From Treponema sp. UBA3813 (lineage in GTDB: Bacteria > Spirochaetota > Spirochaetia > Treponematales > Treponemataceae), in the NCBI GenBank assembly GCA_002368605.1, contig DFEB01000037.1, forward strand, positions 33,894 to 88,506: a DNA stretch of 54,613 nucleotides. The letters are read 5' to 3'. Of the stretch, positions 1-7,574 are shown piece by piece; within the stretch, counting starts at the first letter, position 1; the number at the start of each line of letters is the position of its first letter. The notes beneath the pieces were generated by a model. The model saw only the letters and a program-made list of their open reading frames with translations. It ran no database searches and was not told the origin of the DNA. Position numbers and translations under genes: made by a program.

Positions 1-30
1 GTATATAGTTACAAGCACAAACTGCGTGTA

Positions 31-87
31 GCAGGCTAGCCTGCGGTTTCGCTAAGTCGTTATCACGACTGGGAGCCTTTTTTTGAT
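31..87. other. Palindrome and hairpin-T-run downstream of urtA
   Basis: A perfect 14-bp palindrome centred on CTAG occupies 31-44. It is followed at 55-70 by a 6-bp hairpin (AGTCGT/ACGACT), then GGGAGCC and a run of seven T on the plus strand. On the plus strand this could end a transcript entering from the left. On the minus strand it is the spacer between urtA and whatever follows it outside the window. The GGGAGCC-T-run motif recurs in the leader at 2243-2282, so a shared regulatory origin is possible but unproven. Confidence 0.35.
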
Positions 88-99
88 ACAGCCAGTGAT

Positions 100-1308
100 T
101 TACAAACCTTTTGCCCAGTCATAGCTTGAAAGATATGGATCAGGCTTAACTGCACCAGGCGTCGCCCACACTTCATCAATAAGTCCGCTCTTATTGATTT
201 TGCCGATTCGGACAGGCTTGTAGATGTGCTGGTTGTCTCCGTCCAGCGTGACCTTGCCTTCTGGCGCATCAAAGGAAATCCCATTGGCCGCAGCACGGAT
301 TTTCTCGACATCAAAGGAGCCTGCTTTTTCGGCTGCCTTTGCCCACAAGTAAACGCCGATGTAGCCCGCCTCAATGGGGTCGTCAGTCACGCGCTTTTCT
401 CCATAAGCTTTCTTGTAAGCGGAAACGAAAGCCGTATTTTCTGCTGTTTTTGTGGTCTGATAGTAGTTCCAGGCCACATAATGACCTTCCAGATTCTCAA
501 TTCCCACGCCGCCGACTTCTTCTTCAGCGATTGAAAATGACATGACTGGAATGGAAGAAGAAGTGATTCCCGCATCGGTAAGCTGCTTGAAGAAAGCTAC
601 GTTCGAGTCTCCGTTCAGCGTGTTGATGATACAGTCAGGTTTTGCCGCCTGAATCTTGCTTACAATCGTTGCGAAATCAGTGTGACCCATGGGAGTGTAT
701 TCTTCACCAGCGACTGAGCCACCGATATTTGCCAGCTGAGCCTTGATGATTTTGTTGGCGGTTCGCGGAAAGACATAATCACTTCCTACAAGAAAGATAT
801 TCTTTCCGAACTGACTTGCGCAGAACTCGACCGCCGGAACTGCCTGCTGGTTCGGAGCCGCCCCCATGTACATGATGTTGGGGCTTGCTTCCATTCCTTC
901 GTACTGAACCGGGTACCATAAAAGTGCGCCCGTTTCTTCCACGACAGGTTTTACTGCCTTTCGCGATGCGCTTGTCCAGCAGCCAAAAATTGTCGCCACT
1001 TTGTCGTTCTGAATCAGTTTTCTTGCCCTTTCTGCAAAAATCTGAGGCTCACTTGCGCCGTCTTCCTGAATCACTTGAATCTGCTTTCCGAGAACGCCGC
1101 CCGCCGCATTGATTTCATTTATTGCCAAAAGCTCTGCGTCGCGGACAGAAGTTTCTGAAATCGCCATTGTTCCGCTCAAAGAGTGAAGGATTCCGACTTT
1201 GACGGTCTTTGACTCTTCTTTTTTCTCGCAAGAAGAGAGGGTGAGTGTGCCCAAAACAGCACCGGCCGCCAGAACAGTTGTGATGATTCCGTTAATTGTC
1301 TTTTTCAT
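100..1308 (-). CDS. urtA: Urea-type ABC transporter substrate-binding lipoprotein UrtA
   Basis: A 402-residue type I periplasmic binding protein of the UrtA/AmiC/FmdD family, expected to deliver urea or a short amide to an UrtBCDE importer. The N-terminus is a lipoprotein signal ending in a lipobox (LSSC, Cys27). The body matches the family: [15 protein letters not shown] at the start, [32 protein letters not shown], and the late [11 protein letters not shown] strand. The ATG at 1308 is preceded by a good GGAGG. The permease and ATPase genes would lie to the left, outside the window. A terminator-like hairpin sits just before the ribosome binding site. The substrate could be urea, an amide or a related compound; the sequence cannot decide. 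Confidence 0.9.
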   Translation of the reverse strand: MKKTINGIITTVLAAGAVLGTLTLSSCEKKEESKTVKVGILHSLSGTMAISETSVRDAELLAINEINAAGGVLGKQIQVIQEDGASEPQIFAERARKLIQNDKVATIFGCWTSASRKAVKPVVEETGALLWYPVQYEGMEASPNIMYMGAAPNQQAVPAVEFCASQFGKNIFLVGSDYVFPRTANKIIKAQLANIGGSVAGEEYTPMGHTDFATIVSKIQAAKPDCIINTLNGDSNVAFFKQLTDAGITSSSIPVMSFSIAEEEVGGVGIENLEGHYVAWNYYQTTKTAENTAFVSAYKKAYGEKRVTDDPIEAGYIGVYLWAKAAEKAGSFDVEKIRAAANGISFDAPEGKVTLDGDNQHIYKPVRIGKINKSGLIDEVWATPGAVKPDPYLSSYDWAKGL

Positions 1309-1327
1309 AGTTTTTCCTCCATAGTTT

Positions 1328-1379
1328 ATAAAAAAATGGCGTCCGCTTTCTTTGCCAGCACAAGAAAACAGACGCCATT
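1328..1379 (-). terminator. Terminator-like hairpin in the urtA leader
   Basis: On the minus strand a 9-bp stem (1371-1379 with 1335-1343, core GGCGTC/GACGCC) is followed by a run of T and then, within about 8 nt, by the urtA GGAGG. It either terminates transcription from the two small membrane genes upstream or acts as an attenuator for urtA. It resembles the hairpins before the genes at 2050, 7520 and 8311. Confidence 0.7.
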
Positions 1380-1418
1380 GTCTTTATTATTTTAAATTTG
1401 TTTTTTTATTAATTTTGT

Positions 1419-1697
1419 TTATGCAGTTTTTCGCTTCTGTATAAAAGAAAGAACTGCGAAAACAAGCATTCCGCTTGCAACTATTATTGCTCCGAGAATT
1501 GAATCTTCAACGCTGAGGTCAAAAAATCCTTCGCCCTCAAGAACCGAAGCAACTCCGTCCATGCTCCACATGAGGCTTGCTGCCCAGAACATGAGCATCG
1601 TCGCAAAAACACTCTTTGAAACAGAGGAATTCTTCTTCTGGTAGAAATAAACTCCGCTGAAAGCAAGGGCTGCACAAATCGTAAGAATCAAGCACAT
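1419..1697 (-). CDS. Small three-helix membrane protein of the urt locus
   Basis: A 92-residue hydrophobic protein not recognised as a named family. Three membrane segments are visible: residues 2-20, about 32-50, and about 68-86, with a basic QKRKTA tail. Its ATG overlaps the TAA of the upstream gene by one base (TAATG), so the two are probably translationally coupled. Position directly before urtA suggests a role in uptake or channelling of the same nitrogen compound, but this is inference from context only. It is too short to be UrtB or UrtC and lacks the repeats of a UreI/AmiS channel. Confidence 0.7.
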   Translation of the reverse strand: MCLILTICAALAFSGVYFYQKKNSSVSKSVFATMLMFWAASLMWSMDGVASVLEGEGFFDLSVEDSILGAIIVASGMLVFAVLSFIQKRKTA

Positions 1698-2050
1698 TAT
1701 ATCGCCCCCTGCAAGGTAATTTTTTCTTGTTTTTTGTTAATAAGATGCGCTATTAGTTCGGCAATTCCCCAGACAGCCGTAACCACAATTGCCATTGAAA
1801 CGCCGACCGTTGCCATCTCATGGAGCATTTCTATAGTATCCCCAGGATTTTTCATCGCGGTGAGGAAGGGTGGATAAAACACGACTTCGCCGTGATAAAC
1901 ATGCTCAATGGCGAGCAAAAAACTTCCGCCGTAAAGCATCTGCTCCAGCGCAGACAGTCGCTCCTTCCAGACAGGTTTTTCTTTAAATCCAAAATTCTTT
2001 GCCGCTAAAACCGCAAGTGCCTCGCCGAGCGGAACTAAAAAACATGCCAT
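1697..2050 (-). CDS. Small membrane protein, first gene of the urt-side transcript
   Basis: A 117-residue protein starting MACFLVPLGEALAVLAAK. An in-frame longer reading to 2287 exists, but the ATG at 2050 has a strong GGAGG at 2057-2061 and the longer version would translate the promoter and leader hairpin, so 2050 is chosen. Hydrophobic stretches are at about 1-18, 40-58 and 80-105, with His residues in or next to them (EHVYHGEV, MLHEMA). No family is recognised. It is coupled to the next membrane gene and lies upstream of urtA. It has a near-consensus promoter and an attenuator-like hairpin in its leader. Confidence 0.7.
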   Translation of the reverse strand: MACFLVPLGEALAVLAAKNFGFKEKPVWKERLSALEQMLYGGSFLLAIEHVYHGEVVFYPPFLTAMKNPGDTIEMLHEMATVGVSMAIVVTAVWGIAELIAHLINKKQEKITLQGAI

Positions 2051-2060
2051 AATTGCCTCC

Positions 2061-2095
2061 AAAATAAAAAAGGAGCCGTGAATCTTCACAGCTCC
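2061..2095 (-). terminator. Leader terminator/attenuator before the 2050 gene
   Basis: On the minus strand a hairpin of about ten base pairs at 2072-2095 (outer stem GGAGC/GCTCC with a TGTGA/TTCAC continuation) is followed by TTTTTTATTTT and then the GGAGG of the 2050 gene. The predicted transcript starts about 15 nt upstream of the hairpin, and no gene lies upstream on this strand, so this cannot be the end of another transcript. Expression of the operon should depend on read-through or antitermination. Confidence 0.75.
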
Positions 2096-2114
2096 CTTGC
2101 TCGTTACGGTGAGA

Positions 2115-2143
2115 ATCTTATCGACATGGAAAAATTCTGTCAA
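2115..2143 (-). promoter_or_regulatory. Sigma-70 promoter of the small membrane gene operon
   Basis: Minus-strand -35 TTGACA (2138-2143), 17-nt spacer, -10 TAAGAT (2115-2120). This is the strongest consensus promoter in the region and sets a leader of roughly 60 nt that contains the terminator hairpin. Confidence 0.75.
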
Positions 2144-2189
2144 TTTGTATTTGTTCAACTTTAGTTCTAGGAAAATCAACTTAAAAAGT

Positions 2190-2218
2190 CTTACAAAAAC
2201 ATAAAAATGATGTATAAT
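2190..2218 (+). promoter_or_regulatory. Sigma-70 promoter of the LuxR-type regulator
   Basis: Plus-strand -35 CTTACA (2190-2195), 17-nt spacer, -10 TATAAT (2213-2218). It drives the divergent regulator gene and defines a leader of about 115 nt containing two terminator hairpins. Confidence 0.65.
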
Positions 2219-2236
2219 CTTGCCAATCCTATTCAA

Positions 2237-2282
2237 TGGCAAGGGAGCCTTTTCGATTTTGAACGGAAAGGCTTCTTTTTTT
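2237..2282 (+). terminator. First of two tandem leader terminators
   Basis: The box TGGCAAGGGAGCC (2237-2249) leads into a 9-bp stem, GCCTTTTCG with CGGAAAGGC (2247-2255/2264-2272), followed by TTCTTTTTTT. It lies between the promoter and the start of the regulator gene. The CTTGCCA at 2219-2225 can also pair with TGGCAAG at 2237-2243. Confidence 0.7.
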
Positions 2283-2331
2283 GGCAAGGGAGCCGCTTTG
2301 GAGCAAAATCTAAGGCGGCTCTTTCTTTTTT
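2282..2331 (+). terminator. Second tandem leader terminator
   Basis: The same 13-base box TGGCAAGGGAGCC recurs exactly at 2282-2294, and its 3' half forms the arm GAGCCGC (2290-2296) that pairs with GCGGCTC (2315-2321). A T-rich run follows (2322-2331), then GGAGGTGG and the ATG at 2344. Two terminators in series in a single leader is unusual. Confidence 0.7.
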
Positions 2332-2343
2332 ATGGAGGTGGCT

Positions 2344-2667
2344 ATGCTCTCACAAGACGAATTAAAGACTGTCAACGATATATTGCTTGAGTTGAAAAGA
2401 ATTGAAAACATGATTCAAGATTTGATGAATGCAAATGCTGTCCAGAACTCTGTTGGATTCTGTCTCGAACATTCAATAATGAAATTCGCACTTTCAGAAC
2501 GAGAAGCTGATGTTTTACGTCTCATTGCGGATGGCCGCTCCAATAATGAGATAAGCGAGCAGATTCATGTGAGCATTTCCACCGTCAAGAAGCACATTTA
2601 CAACATTTTCAACAAAGCTGGCGTGAATTCCCGCTCGCAATTGCTTTCGATGATTTACATGAAGTAG
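2344..2667 (+). CDS. Small LuxR-type transcriptional regulator
   Basis: A 107-residue DNA-binding protein. Residues 1-45 look like a coiled coil (heptads such as LKTVNDILLELKRIENMIQDL). Residues 55-107 are a GerE/LuxR helix-turn-helix: LSEREADVLRLIADGRSNNEISEQIHVS followed by STVKKHIYNIFNKAGVNSRSQL. It lacks a receiver or ligand-binding domain, so it may dimerise through the coiled coil. A start 12 nt upstream is possible, but GGAGGTGG would then lie inside the gene; ATG 2344 fits the ribosome binding site. It is divergent from the urt-side genes and is the natural candidate for controlling them. Its own leader carries two tandem terminators. Confidence 0.85.
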   Translation: MLSQDELKTVNDILLELKRIENMIQDLMNANAVQNSVGFCLEHSIMKFALSEREADVLRLIADGRSNNEISEQIHVSISTVKKHIYNIFNKAGVNSRSQLLSMIYMK

Positions 2668-2715
2668 GACTCTTGTTCTAGAGCGGTTTGCTGGGCGGGC
2701 TTACGGGCTTTTCCC

Positions 2716-3648
2716 TTATTCTTCTTCCCGAATCAGCTTGAATGCGGCCGTGTTCTGGTACATCAAAATTTCGCTGTGGGCGAAGGCTATGATTCCGTTT
2801 TCGCCCGCCCGGATTTCCTCTTTGAGAGCAGCTGTGTAAGGGTCGGTGATTTTTGCGAGGAGCTGACCGCGTTCCACTGAGTCGCCCGCATGAACGAAAG
2901 TCTCGAAAAATCCCGACACTTCCGAGCGGATATTCACGAAATCCTTGCTCTCAACTACGCGAGAAATATAACCCTCGCAGCCTTTGTAGTCGATAATGCC
3001 TTGTTTTGAGAGAAAATTGAGAATCGAATCCACCGCCTGGGCTGCGCTTTTTCTGTCGATGTCGCTGGTACTCGTCGTGTAGAGCGAAAATGCATCGGTT
3101 TCCCAAATCTGCCAGTTGTAGTTGAGCGTTGCCGTATCGAAGGGGCGCGGATTGTGCAGAACGACATAGGGAAGCCCGAAGTGCTTTGCCAATTCCACAT
3201 TTTCGTGCCCGGTTTTCATCATTCTTACCTGGGGAACGAAATTTCCGCTCATGTAGAACGAGGCGAACTGAATTCCGTAGGAAAATTCCTTGGCAACTGA
3301 GAAAATGCCGTCGGCGATTCGCTGGGTGGTCTCGCCCAGGTTGTAGCCGGGAAACATGCGGTTGATGTCAGTGTTGTCGATTGTCCAGAAACGTTTTTTC
3401 ACATTAACCGAGTAGGGGTTCGCGCAGGGAATCACGAGAATCTGCTTTCCGCTCGTGATTTTGCCTTTTTCTTCGAGGATTCTAAGTCTTTCAATCAGAC
3501 GGGAGCAGGCGTAAATCTGCTGGTATTCGTTCCCCCGCATGGAGCCGACCACGCAGACCGATTTTTCACCTTGCCCGAAGGAAAAGCCCGTCACGCGGAA
3601 ATTATCGCGGTAGAGTGATTTGATTTCATAAAGAGTTGATTGTGTCAT
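2716..3648 (-). CDS. AstE/AspA-like (M14) paralogue lacking zinc histidines
   Basis: A 310-residue member of the succinylglutamate desuccinylase/aspartoacylase fold, with the C-terminal beta-barrel domain. Compared with the adjacent paralogue, the first zinc motif HxxE reads RGNE (Arg38, Glu41) and the second histidine region aligns as FAS (Phe128), while DINRMFPG and the late Glu (WETDAF) are kept. Two of three zinc ligands are therefore gone, so it is probably not a zinc hydrolase by the usual mechanism and may be a regulatory or structural partner of the active paralogue. It overlaps the upstream gene by 4 nt (ATGA). It is the last gene of the ATP-grasp operon. Confidence 0.8.
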   Translation of the reverse strand: MTQSTLYEIKSLYRDNFRVTGFSFGQGEKSVCVVGSMRGNEYQQIYACSRLIERLRILEEKGKITSGKQILVIPCANPYSVNVKKRFWTIDNTDINRMFPGYNLGETTQRIADGIFSVAKEFSYGIQFASFYMSGNFVPQVRMMKTGHENVELAKHFGLPYVVLHNPRPFDTATLNYNWQIWETDAFSLYTTSTSDIDRKSAAQAVDSILNFLSKQGIIDYKGCEGYISRVVESKDFVNIRSEVSGFFETFVHAGDSVERGQLLAKITDPYTAALKEEIRAGENGIIAFAHSEILMYQNTAAFKLIREEE

Positions 3649-4625
3649 TGAGTTTCTCCTTTTAAAATTCTTCCCAAAAGCGAGCCTTCGTCCACAACCG
3701 GGTACTCGCGTATCGTAAAAAGCCAGCCCGCTTCTTCTGCCATGATTTCAGAAAGAAGTTTTCCGTTCAATGGACTGATGATTTCCCCTATTTTTTCGCC
3801 TTTTTTGACCATTGCACCGTGATTTTTTTCCTTGATGAAAATTCCTGAGCAGGGCGCGTTCAGGTAGCAGACATCTTTTCCGCTCTCATCGTTTGAGACG
3901 ACAGGTCTTTTGACTGGGGCGACTTTGCCTGACCAGATGCCGATTTTTTTCATCAGCGAGAAAATGCCGTCGACAAGCTGCTTTCCGTATTCGCGAGTTA
4001 TTCTCATTCCCACACCCATTTCCACGACCAGCGTTTTGACTGAGCGGGAGTTCAGTGAGTAGGCTAAGGTGGATTCTAAGACCGTGCTCGCTCCGTGAAC
4101 CCAGACGAAATCCACATTCGATTCCATGGCATAGGGAAGGAGAGTATTTTTGTGAAGGGTGTTGATTCTGATTTGCGGAACTTCCGTGAGGAATATGTTG
4201 CTGGCGTGAATGTCCAGGCAGAGCGAGGAGCCTTCAAGGTCGCGTATGATTTTTGAGGCTATGAATTCGTTCATGTCACCTGAGTCGTTGCCGGGAAAAA
4301 TTCGGTTCATGTCGAGGTCGAAAGCCGGGATTCCGCGCGTGAGGCTGTCGATTCCGAAAGGATTCATCGCCGGGTAGATGTCAACAATTCCATGCAGGCA
4401 GCCGGGATTTTCCCTGATTTTTTGTGCAAGCTCGTAACACACGAACTGCCCCTCAAGCTCGTCTCCGTGAATTCCCGTGACAACAGAAATCCGCCTTCCG
4501 TTTTTTTCAAATTCCCGCTCGTCCTCTCCGCTCCATCCCTCCGGCAGGATTCTGTGCTTTTGGATTTTGAGCGACTCGTCAACGGGGAGAGATACCTTTG
4601 CAATCGTGATGATTTTTTCAGTCAT
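3645..4625 (-). CDS. AstE/AspA-family zinc deacylase (M14)
   Basis: A 326-residue succinylglutamate desuccinylase/aspartoacylase-like metallohydrolase. The catalytic set looks complete: HGDE (His53, Glu56), DLDMNRIFPG around residue 110, His140 in DIHASN, and Glu202 in VVEMGVG. Family enzymes cleave acyl or peptide-like amides from amino acids. The C-terminal 90 residues form the usual lipoyl-like barrel (CSGIFIKEKNHGAMVKKGEKIGEI). ATG at 4625 follows AAAGGAG with 10 nt to the transglutaminase gene. Co-transcription with an ATP-grasp ligase suggests it trims or recycles an amide product made by the operon; that is inference. Confidence 0.85.
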   Translation of the reverse strand: MTEKIITIAKVSLPVDESLKIQKHRILPEGWSGEDEREFEKNGRRISVVTGIHGDELEGQFVCYELAQKIRENPGCLHGIVDIYPAMNPFGIDSLTRGIPAFDLDMNRIFPGNDSGDMNEFIASKIIRDLEGSSLCLDIHASNIFLTEVPQIRINTLHKNTLLPYAMESNVDFVWVHGASTVLESTLAYSLNSRSVKTLVVEMGVGMRITREYGKQLVDGIFSLMKKIGIWSGKVAPVKRPVVSNDESGKDVCYLNAPCSGIFIKEKNHGAMVKKGEKIGEIISPLNGKLLSEIMAEEAGWLFTIREYPVVDEGSLLGRILKGETQ

Positions 4626-4635
4626 AAAGCTCCTT

Positions 4636-5454
4636 TTATTCCGTGTCCGAAGACTCTTGAATTTCTTCCACGAAAACAGAAATTTCCTGCTTCTGAGTCC
4701 CGCACTTTTCTGACCAGCGGAACACGCCCTGGTTTATCAAGCAGTCCTGCGCGTCTCGGCCGCGTGAAATGACGATGTAAGTGTCGTCGGTGCGGCGCTT
4801 GTGGGTGGGGTCAAGGGAAAGCCATGCTCCGTTTTCAAAAACTTCGACCCATGCGTGGCTTGCCCCTTCGCCAATCATCATACCAGTCACATATCGGCAG
4901 GGGATTTTTGTTTTTCGGCACAAGGCGAGGAGGATATGTGCATAGTCCTGACATACGCCCTGAGTAAGTGCGAAGGCTTCTTCTGCCGTGGTAAAAACGC
5001 CCGTCACGCCTGTTTCATAGCGGAAAACACGGGAGATTGAATCCATGAAGAATTCGGCTTTCTCAAAATTGGAAAGGGCAGGATTCAGACAGCCCGAAAG
5101 TTTTTCATAAAAATCTGAAAGTCGCCTTCCGCAGGCGGTGAGTTTAGTCGCATATTTAAAAAGCGATTCTTTTCCGTCGCTGGAAAGAATCGGATTTTCG
5201 GGCGAAACTTCGGCGATTCCGGTCACTTCCACCGAAAAATAATTGTGCGGAATGTCGGCTTTTCCGAACACGCATTTGTTTCCGAAGGAATCTTTCTCTT
5301 CGCTAAGAAAATAATTCGGAAAAATCTCCGACCTCTCCTCGATTATTTTCTGCCTTGCGTCATCACACGGAAAACACCGCAGCGTGAAGTGATGCTCGGT
5401 CACAAAGAGTTCAAAAATCATCTGCATTTTGTAGCGAAATCGGAGCCGTTTCAA
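4636..5454 (-). CDS. Transglutaminase-like cysteine protease (Bact_transglu_N type)
   Basis: A 272-residue protein with the bacterial transglutaminase N-terminal domain (LRFRYKMQMIFELFVTEHHF) followed by a transglutaminase/protease core. The triad is visible: Cys168 in GVCQDYAH, His200 in SHAWVEV, Asp215 in DPTH. The start is a TTG immediately after the TAA of the preceding gene (TAATTG) with AGGA six bases upstream. The first ATG, ten codons in, has no ribosome binding site and would cut a conserved strand. In this widespread operon type the protein is predicted to hydrolyse or transfer peptide or isopeptide bonds made by the ATP-grasp partner. Confidence 0.88.
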   Translation of the reverse strand: MKRLRFRYKMQMIFELFVTEHHFTLRCFPCDDARQKIIEERSEIFPNYFLSEEKDSFGNKCVFGKADIPHNYFSVEVTGIAEVSPENPILSSDGKESLFKYATKLTACGRRLSDFYEKLSGCLNPALSNFEKAEFFMDSISRVFRYETGVTGVFTTAEEAFALTQGVCQDYAHILLALCRKTKIPCRYVTGMMIGEGASHAWVEVFENGAWLSLDPTHKRRTDDTYIVISRGRDAQDCLINQGVFRWSEKCGTQKQEISVFVEEIQESSDTE

Positions 5455-6156
5455 TTAAAGTCCTGCCACAAGCGCGAGATTCGGTCTTTCGTTCAGCACG
5501 AGCGATTCGATTTCCTCGACAATGTTCTTGTAGTCCAGCGGCTCGACTTCGGAAAGCCAGTTGAGGTGCATGAGTTTGTGCGCGTCGTAATTTAAGCCTG
5601 TGCGGGCAAGTCGGATGTTCAGTCTTTTTAGTTCCCGCTTGATTTCCCCCGCGTTCATCTTCATGCGGGCGTAGTTGTCGATTCTCTCAATCCGCTTTCC
5701 GAGTTTGACGATGCTGCGCACATTGGATTCGTCCACGCTGTCATCGACCATGCCCCAGAATGCCACGATATTGTCGGTCACGCTTTGCAGGGCGAGCAGG
5801 GGAGCGTTGCTTTCTCTAGCCTTGTTCATCGCATAGACGGCAAGCTGAATGTAGCAGAGAGTGTCGCTCCCGATTTCCTCGCGGAGAACTATTGCGTTGT
5901 CGTAGGCACGAATCAGGTTCGAGTAGATTGAATTCGGGTCATCGCTCGAAAAGCAGTAGCGCGCGGTAAAGTCTTCTTTTGAAGCGTAGATGTTCGGAAT
6001 ATCCTGATTTTTGCAGAATTCGGCGTATTCGTAGTTTTTCAAGTCAATCATAGAGTCAAATTTGTTCGAGAAAAACTTGATGGTAGAATATACCCGCTCA
6101 CTGTACCGCCCCAGCCAAAAAAGCCTGTCGCTGTTTTCCCAAGAAAGAACTTTCAT
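5455..6156 (-). CDS. Alpha-E domain protein (DUF403)
   Basis: A 233-residue all-helical protein of the alpha-E family. The signature N-terminus MKVLSWENSDRLFWLGRYSER is present, as are later DDSVDESNVRSIVKLGKRIERID and NWLSEVEPLDYKN. The ATG at 6156 is preceded by GGAGGTAAAA; a longer reading to 6342 has no ribosome binding site and overlaps the ATP-grasp gene. Alpha-E proteins are typically encoded between a circularly permuted ATP-grasp and a transglutaminase, as here, and are thought to be partners in peptide-like ligation. No direct biochemical role is known to me. Confidence 0.88.
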   Translation of the reverse strand: MKVLSWENSDRLFWLGRYSERVYSTIKFFSNKFDSMIDLKNYEYAEFCKNQDIPNIYASKEDFTARYCFSSDDPNSIYSNLIRAYDNAIVLREEIGSDTLCYIQLAVYAMNKARESNAPLLALQSVTDNIVAFWGMVDDSVDESNVRSIVKLGKRIERIDNYARMKMNAGEIKRELKRLNIRLARTGLNYDAHKLMHLNWLSEVEPLDYKNIVEEIESLVLNERPNLALVAGL

Positions 6157-6179
6157 TTTTACCTCCGTTATGGTAGTTT

Positions 6180-7520
6180 TTAATTTCCCGTCACCCAAGT
6201 GTCCTTGAATCCGCCACCCTGCGATGAGTTCACGATGAATGAATCTGGATTGCGGGAAAATCTTGTAAGCCCGCTCTTCCAAACCATCGGCTCGTCTGCC
6301 ATTAGAACGAACGCCCGTAAGTCTGCCTTTCTGGGCAGACATTTTCCGTCCTCAAAAATCTCGATGTCCTTGAAGTCAATCACTTCTTGCGCGATGAATC
6401 GCCGCGGATTTTCTTTGAGGAGGGCGATGAAGTCCGTCTTTTGCGCCTTTGTCATCTTGCTTCCGAACATCACGCCGTAACCGCCCGCCTCGGCGACATC
6501 TTTTAAAACGAGCGTGTCGAATTTTTCTAGCACATACTTCATGTCGTTCTCGTAGTAGGGAAGGTAGGTCGGCGCGTTCTGGAGAATCGGGTCTTCGCCC
6601 AAATAGTAGCAAATCATCTTGGGGACGAAGTAATAGATACCCTTATCGTCGGCGACTCCGTTTCCGGGAGCGTTCAAAAGAGCTACATTTCCCTTGCGGT
6701 AGATGTCATAGATATGCGGAATTCCAATCACCGAGTCAGCGCGGAAGTTCATCGGGTCAAGGAAGTCGTCCGAAATCCTGCGGTAGACCGCCCCGACTTT
6801 CTCTTTTTTGCCTGAATAGTCGATGAAATAGAGGTGGTCATTTTCGACGGTCAGCTCGCTCCCCGTGGCAAGGTGCACCCCCGTCTGCTCGGCGAGATAG
6901 GAATGCTCGAAATACGCGGCGTTGTAGCGACCGGGCGAGAGAATCACCGTATGCCCGCCCGTGTTCACCGTGTCCATCGTTTTTCGTAAGAGGCTCGCAT
7001 AGTTTCGGTTGTCTTCTATATGAATCTGCTCGAAGAGACTCGGCGCGCTTTTTCGGCACAAGTCGCGGGCAATCATCGGATAGCTCGCTCCCGACGGAAT
7101 CCGCAAGTTGTCTTCAAGAATGAACCAAGAGCCGTCTTTTCCCTGCACCAAGTCGATTCCAGAGATGTGCGCGTAAATGCCTTTTGGCGGTGTCACGCCC
7201 TCGCACTGGGCAAGGTAGCCGCTTCCCGCGTAGATGAATTCTTCGGGAACAATGCCATCCTTCACGATGTGCTTTTCGGCGTAGATGTCCTTGATAAAGC
7301 AGTTCAATGCCATCACGCGCTGTTTTAGTCCGCACTCCAAAAAAGCGAATTCGTCCTTTTCAATCACGCGGGGAATCATGTCGAAGGGGAAAAGCTGTTC
7401 TTTGAAAGTGCCGTTTTTGTAGATGCCGAATTTCACGCCGTACCGCGCAAGCAATTCGTTCACCGAATCGGTGTTGCCGCACGCTTGTTCGCAAAGTTTT
7501 CTGAATTCCGATGATTCCAT
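6180..7520 (-). CDS. Circularly permuted ATP-grasp amidoligase
   Basis: A 446-residue CP_ATPgrasp family protein (DUF404/407 type), predicted to use ATP to join a carboxylate to an amine. Recognisable parts are MIPRVIEKDEFAFLECGLKQRVMAL (residues about 50-75), YIYAGSGYLAQCEG, LEDNLRIPSGASYPM, VLKDVAEAGGYGVMFG, and the C-terminal SSQGGGFKDTWV. The chosen ATG (7520) follows GGAGG at 7526-7530; an ATG 30 nt upstream lies inside the leader hairpin. It is the first gene of a five-gene operon with alpha-E, transglutaminase and two M14-like genes. A sigma-54 promoter upstream suggests nitrogen-responsive expression. Confidence 0.88.
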   Translation of the reverse strand: MESSEFRKLCEQACGNTDSVNELLARYGVKFGIYKNGTFKEQLFPFDMIPRVIEKDEFAFLECGLKQRVMALNCFIKDIYAEKHIVKDGIVPEEFIYAGSGYLAQCEGVTPPKGIYAHISGIDLVQGKDGSWFILEDNLRIPSGASYPMIARDLCRKSAPSLFEQIHIEDNRNYASLLRKTMDTVNTGGHTVILSPGRYNAAYFEHSYLAEQTGVHLATGSELTVENDHLYFIDYSGKKEKVGAVYRRISDDFLDPMNFRADSVIGIPHIYDIYRKGNVALLNAPGNGVADDKGIYYFVPKMICYYLGEDPILQNAPTYLPYYENDMKYVLEKFDTLVLKDVAEAGGYGVMFGSKMTKAQKTDFIALLKENPRRFIAQEVIDFKDIEIFEDGKCLPRKADLRAFVLMADEPMVWKSGLTRFSRNPDSFIVNSSQGGGFKDTWVTGN

Positions 7521-7530
7521 ACGCACCTCC

Positions 7531-7568
7531 AAAGAAAAAAGGCGTTCCACCGAAATTGATGAAACGCC
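7531..7568 (-). terminator. Terminator hairpin overlapping the ATP-grasp operon start site
   Basis: On the minus strand, arms GGCGTT and AACGCC (7541-7568) flank a 10-16-nt loop region and are followed by TTTTTTCTTT, right before the GGAGG of the ATP-grasp gene. It would end transcripts from the isochorismatase gene upstream. Transcripts from the sigma-54 promoter should start near 7564, inside the 5' arm, and so could not form the full stem. Confidence 0.75.
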
Positions 7569-7574
7569 TTTGCT

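Noticed and set aside
2199-2214. Minus-strand TGGCAAGATTATACAT-like sequence near 2213-2228 as a sigma-54 site
   Set aside because: The -24 half is good but the -12 half lacks the essential GC, unlike the site at 7575.
2051-2287. 79-codon N-terminal extension of the 2050 gene
   Set aside because: It would translate the promoter and leader terminator and has no ribosome binding site; ATG 2050 has GGAGG.
2072-2331. A guanidine (ykkC) or glutamine riboswitch in the 2.1-2.3 kb leaders
   Set aside because: The conserved core sequences of those classes are not present.
6157-6342. 62-codon N-terminal extension of the alpha-E protein
   Set aside because: It overlaps the ATP-grasp gene out of frame and lacks the family N-terminus; ATG 6156 has a strong ribosome binding site.
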